In this document: one piece after another, positions 46,092 through 55,613 of the stretch | How positions within the stretch are numbered: the first letter of the stretch is position 1 | Layout: each line of letters starts with the position of its first letter | Assembly: GCA_027972325.1 (NCBI GenBank) | Contig: JAPMOS010000003.1 | Coordinates: 124,001-188,000, forward strand | Source of the DNA: Paratrimastix pyriformis | Lineage: Eukaryota > Preaxostyla > Paratrimastigidae | Direction of reading: 5' to 3' | DNA length: 64,000 bases | The notes under the pieces: model-generated | What the model saw: only the letters and a program-made list of their open reading frames with translations | What the model was told of the DNA's origin: nothing | Database searches by the model: none | Translations under genes and position numbers: made by a program

Positions 46092-47636
46092 GAGCTCGCC
46101 GGGTCGACCCTTCGGTACACCAGTAGCGTGGCGGTCCCCTCCGCCGGGTTGCGCCAGTTCAGCGGGCTGGACGAATGCTCATCCCCCTCGACATATTCCT
46201 TCGCCCGGTTTCGACTCACCTGGAAGGCTGTTTCGTGGGCGTGGTGGTCCGCGTCTCCCGGGTGGTACAGCAGTCCGGCCGCGATCACATAGTTGTCGCC
46301 GGCCGAGAATCCCACCGGTGGGGACCAGCCCGTCTCCGGGGCCACGAAGAGGAGGTCGCCTCGGATCTGCCGCACGATCCGATGAGTCCGGCCGCAGGCG
46401 CACCGTGCCTGTCCTCGTGCTCCCATCCACCGCGTCAGCTGTGAGGAGGGCATCACCAGGCCGCATTCGGGGTCCTCCTGTCCCGGGTCCCCCCCGCACA
46501 CGCAGGTCTGCTGCGTTCTCAGCCGCGGCTTGAGCAGCTCCATGACAGGCTCCAGAAGCCGCTCGAGGATTTTGACGGCTCCCTCCCCCTCATCCAGCAG
46601 GTCCGCCACCTGGTGGGAAATCTTCTTGGGGATGTCGACGGGGTTCTGGGGTTTCCCCGTTCGCCTCTTCTCCGCCATCACGGCCTCCACCTTGAGCAGG
46701 AAGGTGGCCAGCTCCTGTGACTCGGGATGTGCCTTCAGTGCCTCGGTGAGCCATGTGTTCTGCCTCGTCATCGTCCAGATCAGCCGAACCGCTGCTTGGA
46801 GGGCCCCGGCGTGTCCTGCGGTGCCGGTGTCGGGCCTGCTCCCCCGTCGGCTGCAACGTCTGGTTGCATCTGCGCCTTCTCCTTCCCCGCTTGGTGGGGC
46901 CGGGTCTGCTCCGAGTGACGCCGCTCGTCGGGAGTTGGTTGGACCGCCCCTTGCCCTTGCCCCTCCACCCGTTGGCCTGCTTCCATCCATTTCCTCCAGA
47001 GGGCCTCAATCCGGGGGGCCACTTTCCGGAGGGCCGATTCCTGCATTCCCTGCACGATCCAGCGAAGCGGCGCTATCGCTTTGTCTCGGATTGCTCGTGC
47101 CTCACGAGCCAGCTGGCGCTGGCCCGGCGTTCCGCGGCATGGGTCCATCTGTGTGATCACTTGCCAGGCTGCTCGTCCCGGGCCAGGCTCGATGCCACGA
47201 AAGCTGTCCATAGGGATGACGAGGATCGGGGGTCTCGGCGCGTTCGGCCCGCTGTCGCCCATTACCGCCTGCAGTATCAGGTCCGCGGCCGTCGTGCCCT
47301 GAGCCTGACCCATTTCATTCGCAGGGGGCGCCTTCCCACCGGCGCCCGCCTCTGCCCCCGTGCCCTGGTGCCCGGTCGCGCACCCCGCGGCCACATCGTC
47401 CCGCCCGTTCTGCGCCCGGCCCGCGGCCGTCGCTTCGTCTTCGGGCTGACTCTCATCCGCAGCGGCAGGGGGTGCCTCCTTATCGCCCCCTCCAGCCAGG
47501 GTCTCCCAGATCGCCTCCTCCTCTTCCTCCTGAGGCTGACTCTGGGGGATCTCCTCCACCCCAGGTCCCTCCTCGCAGATTGGCTCCTCCCCAGCCACAT
47601 CCGCTTGACTGGCCCGCCGTGACAGTTCGGCCGCCA
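45389..47636 (-). pseudogene. LINE ORF1 region with CxC-type zinc cluster and polyglutamine
   Basis: Two overlapping frames, 47817-46780 (first ATG 47636, MAAELSRRAS) and 46990-45389. They probably form one ORF1 with a frame break near 46800-46990. The first is acidic and Gln/Glu-rich. The second has Cys pairs that may bind zinc (TCVCGG, PECGL, RCACGRTH), a globular segment (LLFVAPETGWSPPVGF, NYVIAAGLLYHPGD), about 26 Gln encoded by CAG repeats, and then a basic Pro-rich end. ORF1 proteins of LINEs bind RNA. Nothing here matches a family I can name. It overlaps the start of ORF2 in another frame. Confidence 0.6.
46021..46090 (-). repeat. (CTG)n / polyglutamine tract
   Basis: About 23 CTG/TTG triplets on the + strand read as CAG/CAA for Gln in the LINE ORF1 frame. 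Confidence 0.9.
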
Positions 47637-47838
47637 TTTGCGATGAGGTATGAACCTCTTCCTTTTTCCATTGCACCACCTGTCGCGTTTCCTTTGCATT
47701 TCGCACCCTCCGTTTGCTCACCAGGCCAATAAACTTTGCGGTTGGCTTGGCATTCGCCCGAAGGATCGAAAATAGGGATCTTCGTTCAAAGGTCAAATTG
47801 ACTGCCGCGGCTTTCAAACTTCAAATTTGTGTTGATAG

Positions 47839-48637
47839 ATGGAACTCATCACCGAGTTTGAGGAAATCGCGAGTGAATTCGGAAAAAAACAAGCCGAACT
47901 TCTCAAATCACAGGTCGGCCTTTGATAGATATAGGATTCCCACCATCTTTCCTCAGAACTCCGAGGCCGAACTCCGGGCAGCCAAAACTCTCTCCGAGAC
48001 TAAATTTACCGAACTCAAGGTTGAAAATCAAAACCTGCAAGACTTACTTGCGAAGCTGGTCTGGAACAAGTTTTGCTGTGAAGTCTGGAAGTTGCGTAGA
48101 TTCATGGGGCATCAGAACGCCATGATTTCGCTAAAAAGGCACAAGAGTTGGAGAAAGTCCTGAGCGATCGCGAAAAGAAGGCCACAGAGGCAAAGATCGC
48201 GATGGAAATGCAAATCGCGAGAATCCAGGAGAGCCACCGGGCTCTCCAACGAAGATCTCTGGAGGTGGGAATGCGATGCGCGAATTTGGAGGAAGAACGA
48301 GCTGAAGAGGCGTCGAAAAGAGAAGCCCTGAAAAATGAATGTCTGCTCACCCAATCTCGGCCCATATAAATTCAATCTTGCGACTGAAGTTCTTGAATAC
48401 CGGGAGCAGCAAGAACGTCGATACGCAGAGAAGTGTGAAGAACTGGCCCGTGCCAACCAGGTGAGCGAAAAAATGAGAGCGAAGTACGAGAGGCAAATCA
48501 GTGAACTAATGTCCTCTCCCATTGCTCTTGCGGCGACAACTTCCAGCAGGACTGTGGCAGCCCTCAAGGAGAAGCTGACGCAACTGCGGGCAGAATATGA
48601 AGCCAAAATTGCGTCGCTGTCACGGAGTCGAAAATAG
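47839..48637 (+). CDS. Coiled-coil protein, function unknown
   Basis: Exons 47839-47913, 47957-48058, 48100-48340 and 48390-48637 close to 221 residues from ATG to TAG. Nearly the whole product is charged heptad-type helix: ELITEFEEIASEFGKKQAEL, ELKVENQNLQDLLAKL, KKAQELEKVLSDREKKATEAK, LEYREQQERRYAEKCEELAR and VAALKEKLTQLRAEYEAKI. A short break (SSPIALAATTSS) precedes the last helix. There are no membrane segments. The family is not recognised. Cytoskeletal or flagellar coiled-coil proteins look like this, which is only suggestive. Donors are GTCGGC, GTCTGG and GTCTGC, and the introns are 41-49 bp. The LINE ends immediately upstream, so its promoter may be disrupted or replaced. Confidence 0.8.
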
Positions 48638-49030
48638 TCCCAATGTTGCCACTGCCTCGGACAGAGGGGGGGGGGGGGGGGGGGGGGGGACGTGTTGGCC
48701 CGGGGACAATTGCCGGAGAAGAACGACGAAGGAGGTGGAGGAGGAAAGAGAGAAGGAAGAAGAAAAACGAAACGAAAGGGGACAGACAGCTGACCCCCTG
48801 GTGTTATACATGCTAACTCTGTCTTCGCACCGTCATTCCGTTCGCAGCCTCTCTGATGAAAGCCATTTTGATTTCAACTCTGTTGTCATCGATTTTATTG
48901 ATAGGTCAGGAGAGAGATCTGGTTACCAGACCAAAGGCAGTCTGTTCGGAACCGCCCTCTTTTTGACGTTCTTTGGTTCGGGTAGGGGCCCATCCCGAAT
49001 CATCGTGGGTGTCTCGCTCCACCACGTGAT
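48638..49030. other. Intergenic with G24 tract and a signal-peptide-like ORF start
   Basis: A G24 run lies at 48666-48689. An ATG at about 48857 would encode MKAILISTLLSSILLIG, a good secretion signal, followed by GTCAGG, a possible donor. It may be exon 1 of the next small gene, but no acceptor joins the frames cleanly. Confidence 0.35.
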
Positions 49031-49357
49031 GTGTATACCTGCACGGTGACGTCACAATGCGAGCACAGGGTGGAAGTTTCAGTTCTCTATGAAAGTTTCA
49101 CCGGGGAACAAGTCGTCCACAATGAAACGCTTGACCGTGGTCAGTCGGCATTTTTCGATCAGATCACCTTCGAGGTGCCCGACGGAGGCTGGACGGCGAC
49201 TTTCAAGATCGCCGCAGTCCGGGCCCGCGATCCCAGCACGGGCGCGAACGCCTCGTTGCGGGCTCCTTTCAGCGGGGTAACTGCTCCCACGAAAGGTTAC
49301 GTTTTTACGATACAAAATGCCGATGGTCAAATCACCCTCACGGGCTCCCTTCCCTAA
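49031..49357 (+). CDS. Small hypothetical protein, beta-rich
   Basis: An open frame of about 108 residues ending at the TAA. The start (GTG) is unlikely to be real, and an upstream exon is probable. The text (VEVSVLYESFTGEQVVHNETL, QITFEVPDGGWTATFKIAAV, GYVFTIQNADGQITLTG) alternates polar and hydrophobic residues, as in a beta-sandwich domain. It begins with a Cys pair (YTCTVTSQC). No family is recognised. With the signal-like peptide at 48857 it could be a small secreted protein. Confidence 0.45.
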   Translation: MYTCTVTSQCEHRVEVSVLYESFTGEQVVHNETLDRGQSAFFDQITFEVPDGGWTATFKIAAVRARDPSTGANASLRAPFSGVTAPTKGYVFTIQNADGQITLTGSLP

Positions 49358-49479
49358 TTCAAAGTTTGAATCGTTTCCAACCGACTTTTTTCTTGAGCTC
49401 GTTCAATAACAAGAGTGTCGCCCACCAACGGTGAGTTTCAGATCCTCTTCGCTCTCTTTGAACTGAAGCCTGCGGATGG

Positions 49480-49625
49480 GTTGGAAATGAATGTGGTGGG
49501 TGGGGAATTGGGATAAAAGGCATGATGATTTCTTTCTCATGGCCCTGAGAAACTGCACACGAGGTTGCATTAACTCTGCGACTTTCTAGGGAGCCTCCTA
49601 CGAGGCTGCATTCACACGAGACGGA
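49480..49625 (+). mobile_element. Solo LINE/SINE-type 3' tail
   Basis: This stretch resembles the 3' end of the LINE fragment at 4750-4890: a GGGTTGGAAATG-like block, GGGATAAAA, then an identical 21-bp run (49592-49612 equals 4852-4872) containing the hairpin AGCCTC-CTAC-GAGGCT, then CACGAGAC and GACTGA. A partial extra copy (CACGAGGTTGCATTAAC) lies just before it. No coding part is present. It is a very short insertion of the same family, or a SINE that borrows its tail. Confidence 0.65.
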
Positions 49626-49689
49626 CTGAGGTATTGATCACCCCGAGGGGATTCATGCTCGATTTTTGTAAAGAGAATTTCATCGGTTG

Positions 49690-51342
49690 TTGGTCACACG
49701 TTTCGAACAAAGTGCTGTGTCTCACATAATCATTTTGGGATATATTTGTTTCACCGTCTTGGTTTTGACTGGAGGCGCCGATGATTGTGCAGGCAAGTAC
49801 TCCCCCTGCATCGCCGATTGTGAGGTCTGGATGATCCTGCTCCGGATTTTCATGGCCTGTAGACACGTCTTTCCACAGACCTTGAACATTGCACCGACGA
49901 ATATTGGGCATGTTTGCCCGAGTGCAATAACCTCCTGCAGACCCCTCTGATGGCCTCCCCAACCGGGGAAGATTGCGACGCTGTCAGTGCGAATCAAACT
50001 ACTGAGCTTTCCCTGCCCGAGTCCAGCCGCGAACATGCGGAGGAGGAGGCCCGTCGCGAGCTGCGCTACCTGCTGCTGGCCCTGGCCCAGCAGGACCGGC
50101 TGGCAGAGCAGTTCCCACCCCTCCGCGCCTCCTTCCTCTGGCGCACTGCGCGGTGGGGTATCCCACAACAGGGCTCTTCGTGGGCCAATGCCTTTCAGGG
50201 TTCCTCGCGGGCATCGCCTGTCGTCCTTGTGGCCCCCCGACCCCTGACGGGCCCCGCCGAGCTCGACGAGACCGCTGTGTCGGCCCTCGGCGAAAACCAT
50301 GCTTTGCTTGCCCAAGGAGAGCTCCTCGACCTGGCCTCGCAGTCCGGTACGGCATCGGCCCCCCAAGGGACGGCATCTTCTTCTTCGGCTGGGGCCCCGC
50401 CCCTGCTGGCCCTCGGCCCCCCGGCCGCCCAAAGAGCCGCCCTCCCTCCGAGCGCGGACCCGTCGGTGCTCCTGTCCTTCGACCGGGACAGCCCCTCTTC
50501 CCCGCAGCCCCAACCCCGATCCGGCCCGTCTGGGCTGCCCGGGGGTTCCGGCGGGTTGCCCGTGGCGGAGCCGGCCCCCATCATCGCCCTGCCGCCGGTT
50601 TTGCCGGCCAACTCGCCCGTGCCGATGCTGGCGCCCTCCCCGCCTGGCACTGGCGCTGGAGGCCCACCTTCGGCTTCCCCAAGGCCATGGGAAGGCCTCT
50701 CATCGCCCCCGCCCGTTCCTTGGTCCCCGTCCCCGTCCCCGTCCCCGTCCCCGTCCCCGTCCCCGTCCCCGTCCCCGTCCCCGTCCCCGTCCCCGTCCCC
50801 GTCCCCGTCCCCGTCCCCGTCCCCGTCCCCGCCTTTCTTGACACCCCCCGCGTCCACAGAACCTTCCCCTGATCGGGCACCTTCCCCTGATCCTTCCCCT
50901 GATCCTTCCCCTGATCCTTCCCCTGATCCTTCCCCTGATCCTTCCCCTGATCCGACGCCTTCTGCGACCCCGTTCTCATCCCCGACTCCAAACCCGACCC
51001 CGACCCCGACACTAACCCGAATGGCCACGGAACCGACCCCAACCAACTCCCCACCCCTGATCCATTCCTGACACCGGCATCGACAACCTCAACCCCAACA
51101 CCGGCCCCAACACCGGCCCCAACACCGGCCCCAACACCGGCCCCAACACCGGCCCCAACACCGGCCCCAACACCGGCCCCAACACCGGCCCCAACACCGG
51201 CCCCAACACCGGCCCCAACACCGGCCCCAACACCGGCCCCAACACCGGCCCCAACACCGGCCCCAACACCGACTCCGGTCCCAATCCCTGTCGCGACCCC
51301 GGTCCCAATCCCTGTCGCGACCCCGGTCCCAACCCCGACCCT

Positions 51343-51401
<59 letters not shown>

Positions 51402-54265
51402 AGACCCAGACCCAGACCCCTGCCCCGACCCCTGCCCCGACCCCTGCCCCGGCCGGGGCCCAGGCGGTCATCCCGAAGCCGGCGGTGGATCGGCTGCTGC
51501 TGGGCATCGACGAGGCCACAACGGGCGAGGGCGCATCTCCGCAGAGCCTCCAGGAGCAGCACGGGCGGCCCCTGATCACGGTGGCGCCCACGGGGGCCGG
51601 CGGCTCCCTGATCACCGTGGTCCCCATCGCAGCCGCCCCTGGCGGCTCCTCCGCGGCCAGCAGCGGGGCCCTGCCCCTGCCCACGGCAACCCCTCAGCCC
51701 CCGGCAAGCACAACCACCACCACCACCATCACCCGGTCGGGCGGCACCTCGCTGGAGGCCTTCTTCCTGTGCCAGGCGCAGTGCTCCACCGAGCGGGCCC
51801 TGTGCCAGGAGCAGCTGACGGCCCTGTACTCGACCACGGTCTTCGGGACCCCCCAGCCGGCCAGCCGGTCGGTGCTCGAGCGGCTCTTCGCCGTCCTCGA
51901 GAAGAGCCGCGGCGGGGGCGACCAGGGGCTCTGCGTCAAGGATTGCCAGCAGTCCCGGCTCCGTTGCGCGGCCTGGGAGGCCACCAAGGTCATGCTCGAC
52001 TGCGGCACCGACTGCGACCGCCGCCAGGCCCTCTGCTCGCAGCAGTGCAAGAAGGCCCCCGCGGCCGGTCCGCACCTGGCCGCCCCATCGCCTCTGCTCT
52101 GCTGGCTCATGCTCTGCCCGTCCCATCGCCTCTGCTTTGCTGGCTCATGCTCGGCCCGCCCCATCGCCTCTGCTCTGCTGGCTCATGCTCGCCCGGGCGC
52201 CTTCTTGGACTTGGGCGGGCAGAGGGGGCCGCCTGCCAGCAGGCCTGCCTGGCCACCCAGGCCGGCTGCACGAGAGGCTGCGAGGAGCGCTACATCCGGG
52301 CCTCCTCGCAGGCCGTCCTGACCAGCGGCAGGGGCGACGCCGGCCAGGAGGCCACATGCGCGGAGAACTGTTTGGTCCGCTCCGGGCGGGCGGGGGCGGG
52401 GAGGAAGGAGGTGAGGAGGGTGGCAGATGGGTGAGCGAGCCGGCCCAGGTGAGGTGGGTGCCGATCTCTCGGCCATCGGCTCAGCCGCCGCTCCTCTTCC
52501 ACAGAACGGGGAGCCGTTCTGCATGAGCTTCTGCGACGACTACTACTGGGACTGCGTCCTGGCCCACATGGACCCCGAGGCACGGTCCGCTCCGCCCGCC
52601 ACATCCCGCCCCCCCCCCCCCCCCCCCCCCTTGCTCTGGCCCCCACTCGCCTGCTGGTCCCCGGCGGGCCTGACCCTGACCCTGACCCTGACCCTGACCC
52701 TGACCCTGACCCTGACCCTGACCCTGACCCTGACCCTGACCCTGACCCTGACCCTGACCCTGACCCTGACCCTGACCCTGACCCTGACCCTGACCCTGAC
52801 CCTGACCCTGACCCTGACCTGATTGCGGGTGGCTGCGGGTGGGCGCAGGGAGGACTGCAAGAGCGTGCGGACCGAGTGCCGGTGGAGCTGCAAGGAGGTG
52901 ACCACCATGTGCCAGCTCCGCTGCGCCACCACGGCCTCCATCGAGGAGCCCGTCCGCTGCGCCAAGGGCTGCGACAGCCAGGCCCGCGACTGCTTCGTCG
53001 GCTGCGGCGCCAACCCCGGTCCGTGCACACGCACCCTCGCGTCTCGGCCCCGTTCCCAAGCGGACGTGCACTCAGCCGCGGGTCGGGCGGGGTCCGCGCT
53101 CCGCCCCACCACCTGGCGGGGCGCAGGGACGTACGGGCAGTGCCTCTCGGAGTGCGGCCGGGCCTTCTCGGCCTCGGGCCTGACGGCCTTCGGGCTGGCC
53201 GCCCCGGCTGGGTCCTCGGCAGCGGCCAGTGCGCCCCCCGCCTCCGCCAGCGGGGCAGACCCCACCACCAGCCGGCTGGCCGTGAGCCGGGACCAGTACG
53301 CGGCCCTTGCCACCGTGGCCGCCCCCTCGACTGGGGCTGCGACCCGAGATGGCGCGTCGGGCCCCGGGGCCCTCGTGGCCGCGGCCGGGAGCGGGTCGGG
53401 GACCGCGGTGGCGGTGCCCTCGGAGCGGTGCCGCTCCCTGTGCGACGAGCGCCGCCTGAGCTGCCAGGAGGGCTGCGACCAATCCATGGCCAGCTGCGAG
53501 GTCAAGTGCCCCAGCTCCCGCTACGCCCTCTGCCTGGGCGGCATCGGGGTCTGCCCCTCCCCCCGCCCCGCAGCCCGCAGGCTGGGACGGGCGCCACCAG
53601 CCCGGCGGCGGTGCGTCGGCTCCCATCCTCGGCCACCCACCTCGCTCTCCTCTCTTCGGTCCGGGGGTGAAGGGCGAGTGGGATCAGTGCCTCCAGACGT
53701 GCAACTCGCGGGCCCTCGGCTGCGAGGCCTACTGCGACGGGGACGTCGGGTGCGTGCTGGCCTGCCTCCAGTCCGCGTGCCCCCGAGCCGGCCCCTCCTC
53801 CCCCAGCGCTGACTGCCGCTCCCCAACTGTGTCTCTAGGCTGTACCGGAACTGCTCAGGCACCTGCCAGCAGGTCTTCATCCACGGACAGGACAGCTGCA
53901 GCGATGGGGCAGGTCTCCCGCGGGGCCGGCTTCCCGTTCTTCACCTTTCCCTCCCCCAGACATCCCCTGCGTCCAGCAATGTAACGCACTGCTGGCCGTT
54001 TGCAAAAGTCCGCGCTGCGAACGGGCCGACACCAAGTCTGCCCGCCCTCCAGGAAAACCTTTAATCTTTCGTTTGGACAAGGTGTCTCTCGGCATGCCGA
54101 ACGACCGCCGCGAAATCCGCAGCGAGTGGGAAGCAAACTGATACGCAGATCATGACCGCCCTTGTTCAATGCCAGGTGGCCTGCGCGGCGACGTCAGAAG
54201 CGTGCAATCAAGCATGCACAGAAAGCTATTTTCTCTGCCGTGATGGGTGTTCCGCGACGACTTAA
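49690..54265 (+). CDS. Large cysteine-rich extracellular-type protein with CX3C pairs
   Basis: The N-terminal exon has a hydrophobic stretch ([17 protein letters not shown]), then [15 protein letters not shown], donor GTCTGG at about 49829 and an exon with [15 protein letters not shown] long Ser/Pro/Thr linker (about 50500-51480) built from hexamer and 12-mer repeats follows. Cys modules then recur: [116 protein letters not shown] and [13 protein letters not shown], with TAA at 54265. The repeating theme is C-x3-C, about 8-12 residues, C-x3-C, as in helical hairpins tied by disulfides. It is probably a secreted or surface protein. No family is recognised. The start is not resolved, and the frame shifts once inside the repeats at about 51000. 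Confidence 0.65.
50726..51420 (+). repeat. Coding low-complexity block: CCCCGT, CTTCCCCTGATC, CCCCAACACCGG and CCCCGA arrays
   Basis: Four successive tandem arrays: hexamer CCCCGT at 50726-50830 (Ser-Pro), 12-mer at about 50868-50952 (Pro-Ser-Pro-Asp), 12-mer at about 51092-51270 (Thr-Pro-Ala-Pro) and hexamer CCCCGA at about 51325-51402 (Thr-Pro). All read as a Pro-rich linker of the Cys-rich protein. Confidence 0.8.
52585..52848 (+). repeat. Intron with C22 tract and (CCCTGA)n, about 24 copies
   Basis: This intron of the Cys-rich gene (donor GTCCGC at 52585, acceptor GGCGCAG at 52848) holds C22 at 52609-52630 and a pure CCCTGA hexamer array from 52674 to 52819. Confidence 0.85.
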
Positions 54266-54383
54266 TGATTTTTGTGTTTTAAATCTGGTGCTTTTTTTGT
54301 GGGGTGGCTCATGCGGAACAATGAGAGAAAAACGACTGCCTGTCTGTCTTAAGGGCGAGACAAGCTATCTCCCCAATTCCACA

Positions 54384-55613
54384 ATGATCGCACACGACCT
54401 TTGGCCGATCATCACGTTTTCCGTCGCTGGGGGAATTATTTTTATTTTGACGATTGTTTTGCTTTGTCAAAGAAAAAAGCTTCTCAGGTTAGCGTGCCTT
54501 AGATTGCTCTTCCATCCCACTTCATTTCTACGACAGCATTTGGACAAAATCAGAGTACCTTGCGATTTCTTCTATCGGAACGATTGGGGTGTACAGTAGT
54601 CATATTATTTTGACCTTATATGAGGACAACATTCCTACGTACGAACTTTTATCCTTCCACCTTGGGATGTCGTGCTTCTTTTGGTCTGACGGTGAAGACC
54701 GGGGAATCTCTTTATATCGAGGTTCTGTTTGATCCCATTAGGCCGCAGATCATTCGCTCTTGGCGAATCGTGGCCATTCACTCATCAACCTTCTCCCTGC
54801 GTCAGTGCAAGTTCCTCGACGGCAGTACCTATATGGCCCCCCGAGGTCTGCCCTTGGCACCACTCTCCTTTGGTACCACCCTTTGAAACAGGGCACCCGT
54901 GGATGTTGCTCCGGCTGGGGATTGCCCTGGTCTTCCCGACGTTCTTCTGCACGTTGGCCATGTGCGGGGTGCTGTCCTTCGCGACGGCCGACCTGGCGCT
55001 GCAGTCGTACGACTGCGTGACGATCGGCTTCTTGATCGTGGTGACCGTGTGGCACGCCTGCATCCGGAAGAAGATCAAGTACATGGAGCTGAACGAGTCC
55101 CGGCCCCTGCTCATCGCCTGCACCCTCTCGGTGGCCTACTTCTTCTGCGACGTGGTCGGCTCCCCGTGCTCCCGCGCCCCTTCCGCGCCTCCTCCGCCCG
55201 CATCTATGTCCATGCCCCCTTCTCCAGCGTCTGACCCCGTCTCCTCTGCCCCCCCCCCCCCCCCCCCCCCCCGGCCGGGTGGCCCACCACAGATCTGGTT
55301 TTACATCGCCTTCCGGGCGAACCCGGACAACATGGCCTACCAGCTGGTCTTCCACCTGATCACCCTGGTCCTGCAGGGGGCCGTCTTCTGCGTGACCGTG
55401 GGCTGGTGCCTGGCGCGGATGCTGATGCACAGCTCCAAGCCGCTCGCCGCCCGGGTGCCCTCCTCGGCCACGATCGTCGCCTCCCCCATGGCCCTCGGAT
55501 CCCCCGGGGCCAAGCCGGCCACCCAGCTGGCCAGCAGCATGATCGCCTCGCGGCGCGGCTCCCTCAACGCCGACGAGCTCGACGCCCCCGACCTCGACGG
55601 GCCCGCCCTCTGA
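54384..55613 (+). CDS. Seven-helix membrane protein, paralogue B
   Basis: ATG at 54384 (MIAHDLWPIITFSVAGGI), TGA at 55611-55613. The second exon begins mid-codon to give SIWTKSEYLAISS, shared with paralogue A, then SWRIVAIHSSTFSLRQCKF, WMLLRLGIALVFPTFFCTLA, VTIGFLIVVTVWHACIRKKI, MELNESRPLLIACTLSVAYFFCD, QLVFHLITLVLQGAVFCVTVG and a Ser/Ala-rich cytosolic tail with several Ser sites. Donors are GTTAGC, GTCTGA, GTCTGC and one before a C24 tract (55249-55272). It is probably a receptor-like protein at a membrane, of unknown ligand. The third exon is markedly more GC-rich than the first two, as though only the 3' half had drifted to the genome's high-GC state. Confidence 0.75.

Larger units (their letters stand above)
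41145..47817 (-). mobile_element. Non-LTR retrotransposon (LINE) with GIY-YIG and restriction-like endonucleases
   Basis: On the minus strand the order is: ORF1-type frames (about 47800-45389), then ORF2 with a GIY-YIG nuclease domain, reverse transcriptase, RNase H, a CCHC finger and a PD-(D/E)XK restriction-like endonuclease ending at 41145. There are no LTRs, integrase or tyrosine recombinase. A C-terminal CCHC plus restriction-like endonuclease is the R2/CRE/NeSL/Dualen layout. RNase H between reverse transcriptase and endonuclease is seen in Dualen/RandI-like groups. The GIY-YIG domain upstream of the reverse transcriptase is otherwise typical of Penelope-like elements. Reading continues over the whole length with one in-frame stop and about four frame breaks, so this copy is probably inactive, or slightly mis-sequenced at GC-rich runs. 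The 5' end lies within about 20-40 bp of the coiled-coil gene's ATG. Confidence 0.85.

Noticed and set aside
41145-47817. LTR or tyrosine-recombinase retroelement
   Set aside because: No terminal direct repeats, protease, integrase or recombinase were seen. Domain order and CCHC plus restriction-like endonuclease fit a non-LTR element.
45800-47817. ORF1 of the LINE as a host zinc-finger gene
   Set aside because: It is collinear with and overlaps ORF2 on the same strand, ends at its start, and has no host-family motif.
4500-49625. The two hairpin tails as tRNA genes or tRNA-derived SINE heads
   Set aside because: No A/B box spacing and no cloverleaf could be drawn around the stem. Only a single hairpin is present.
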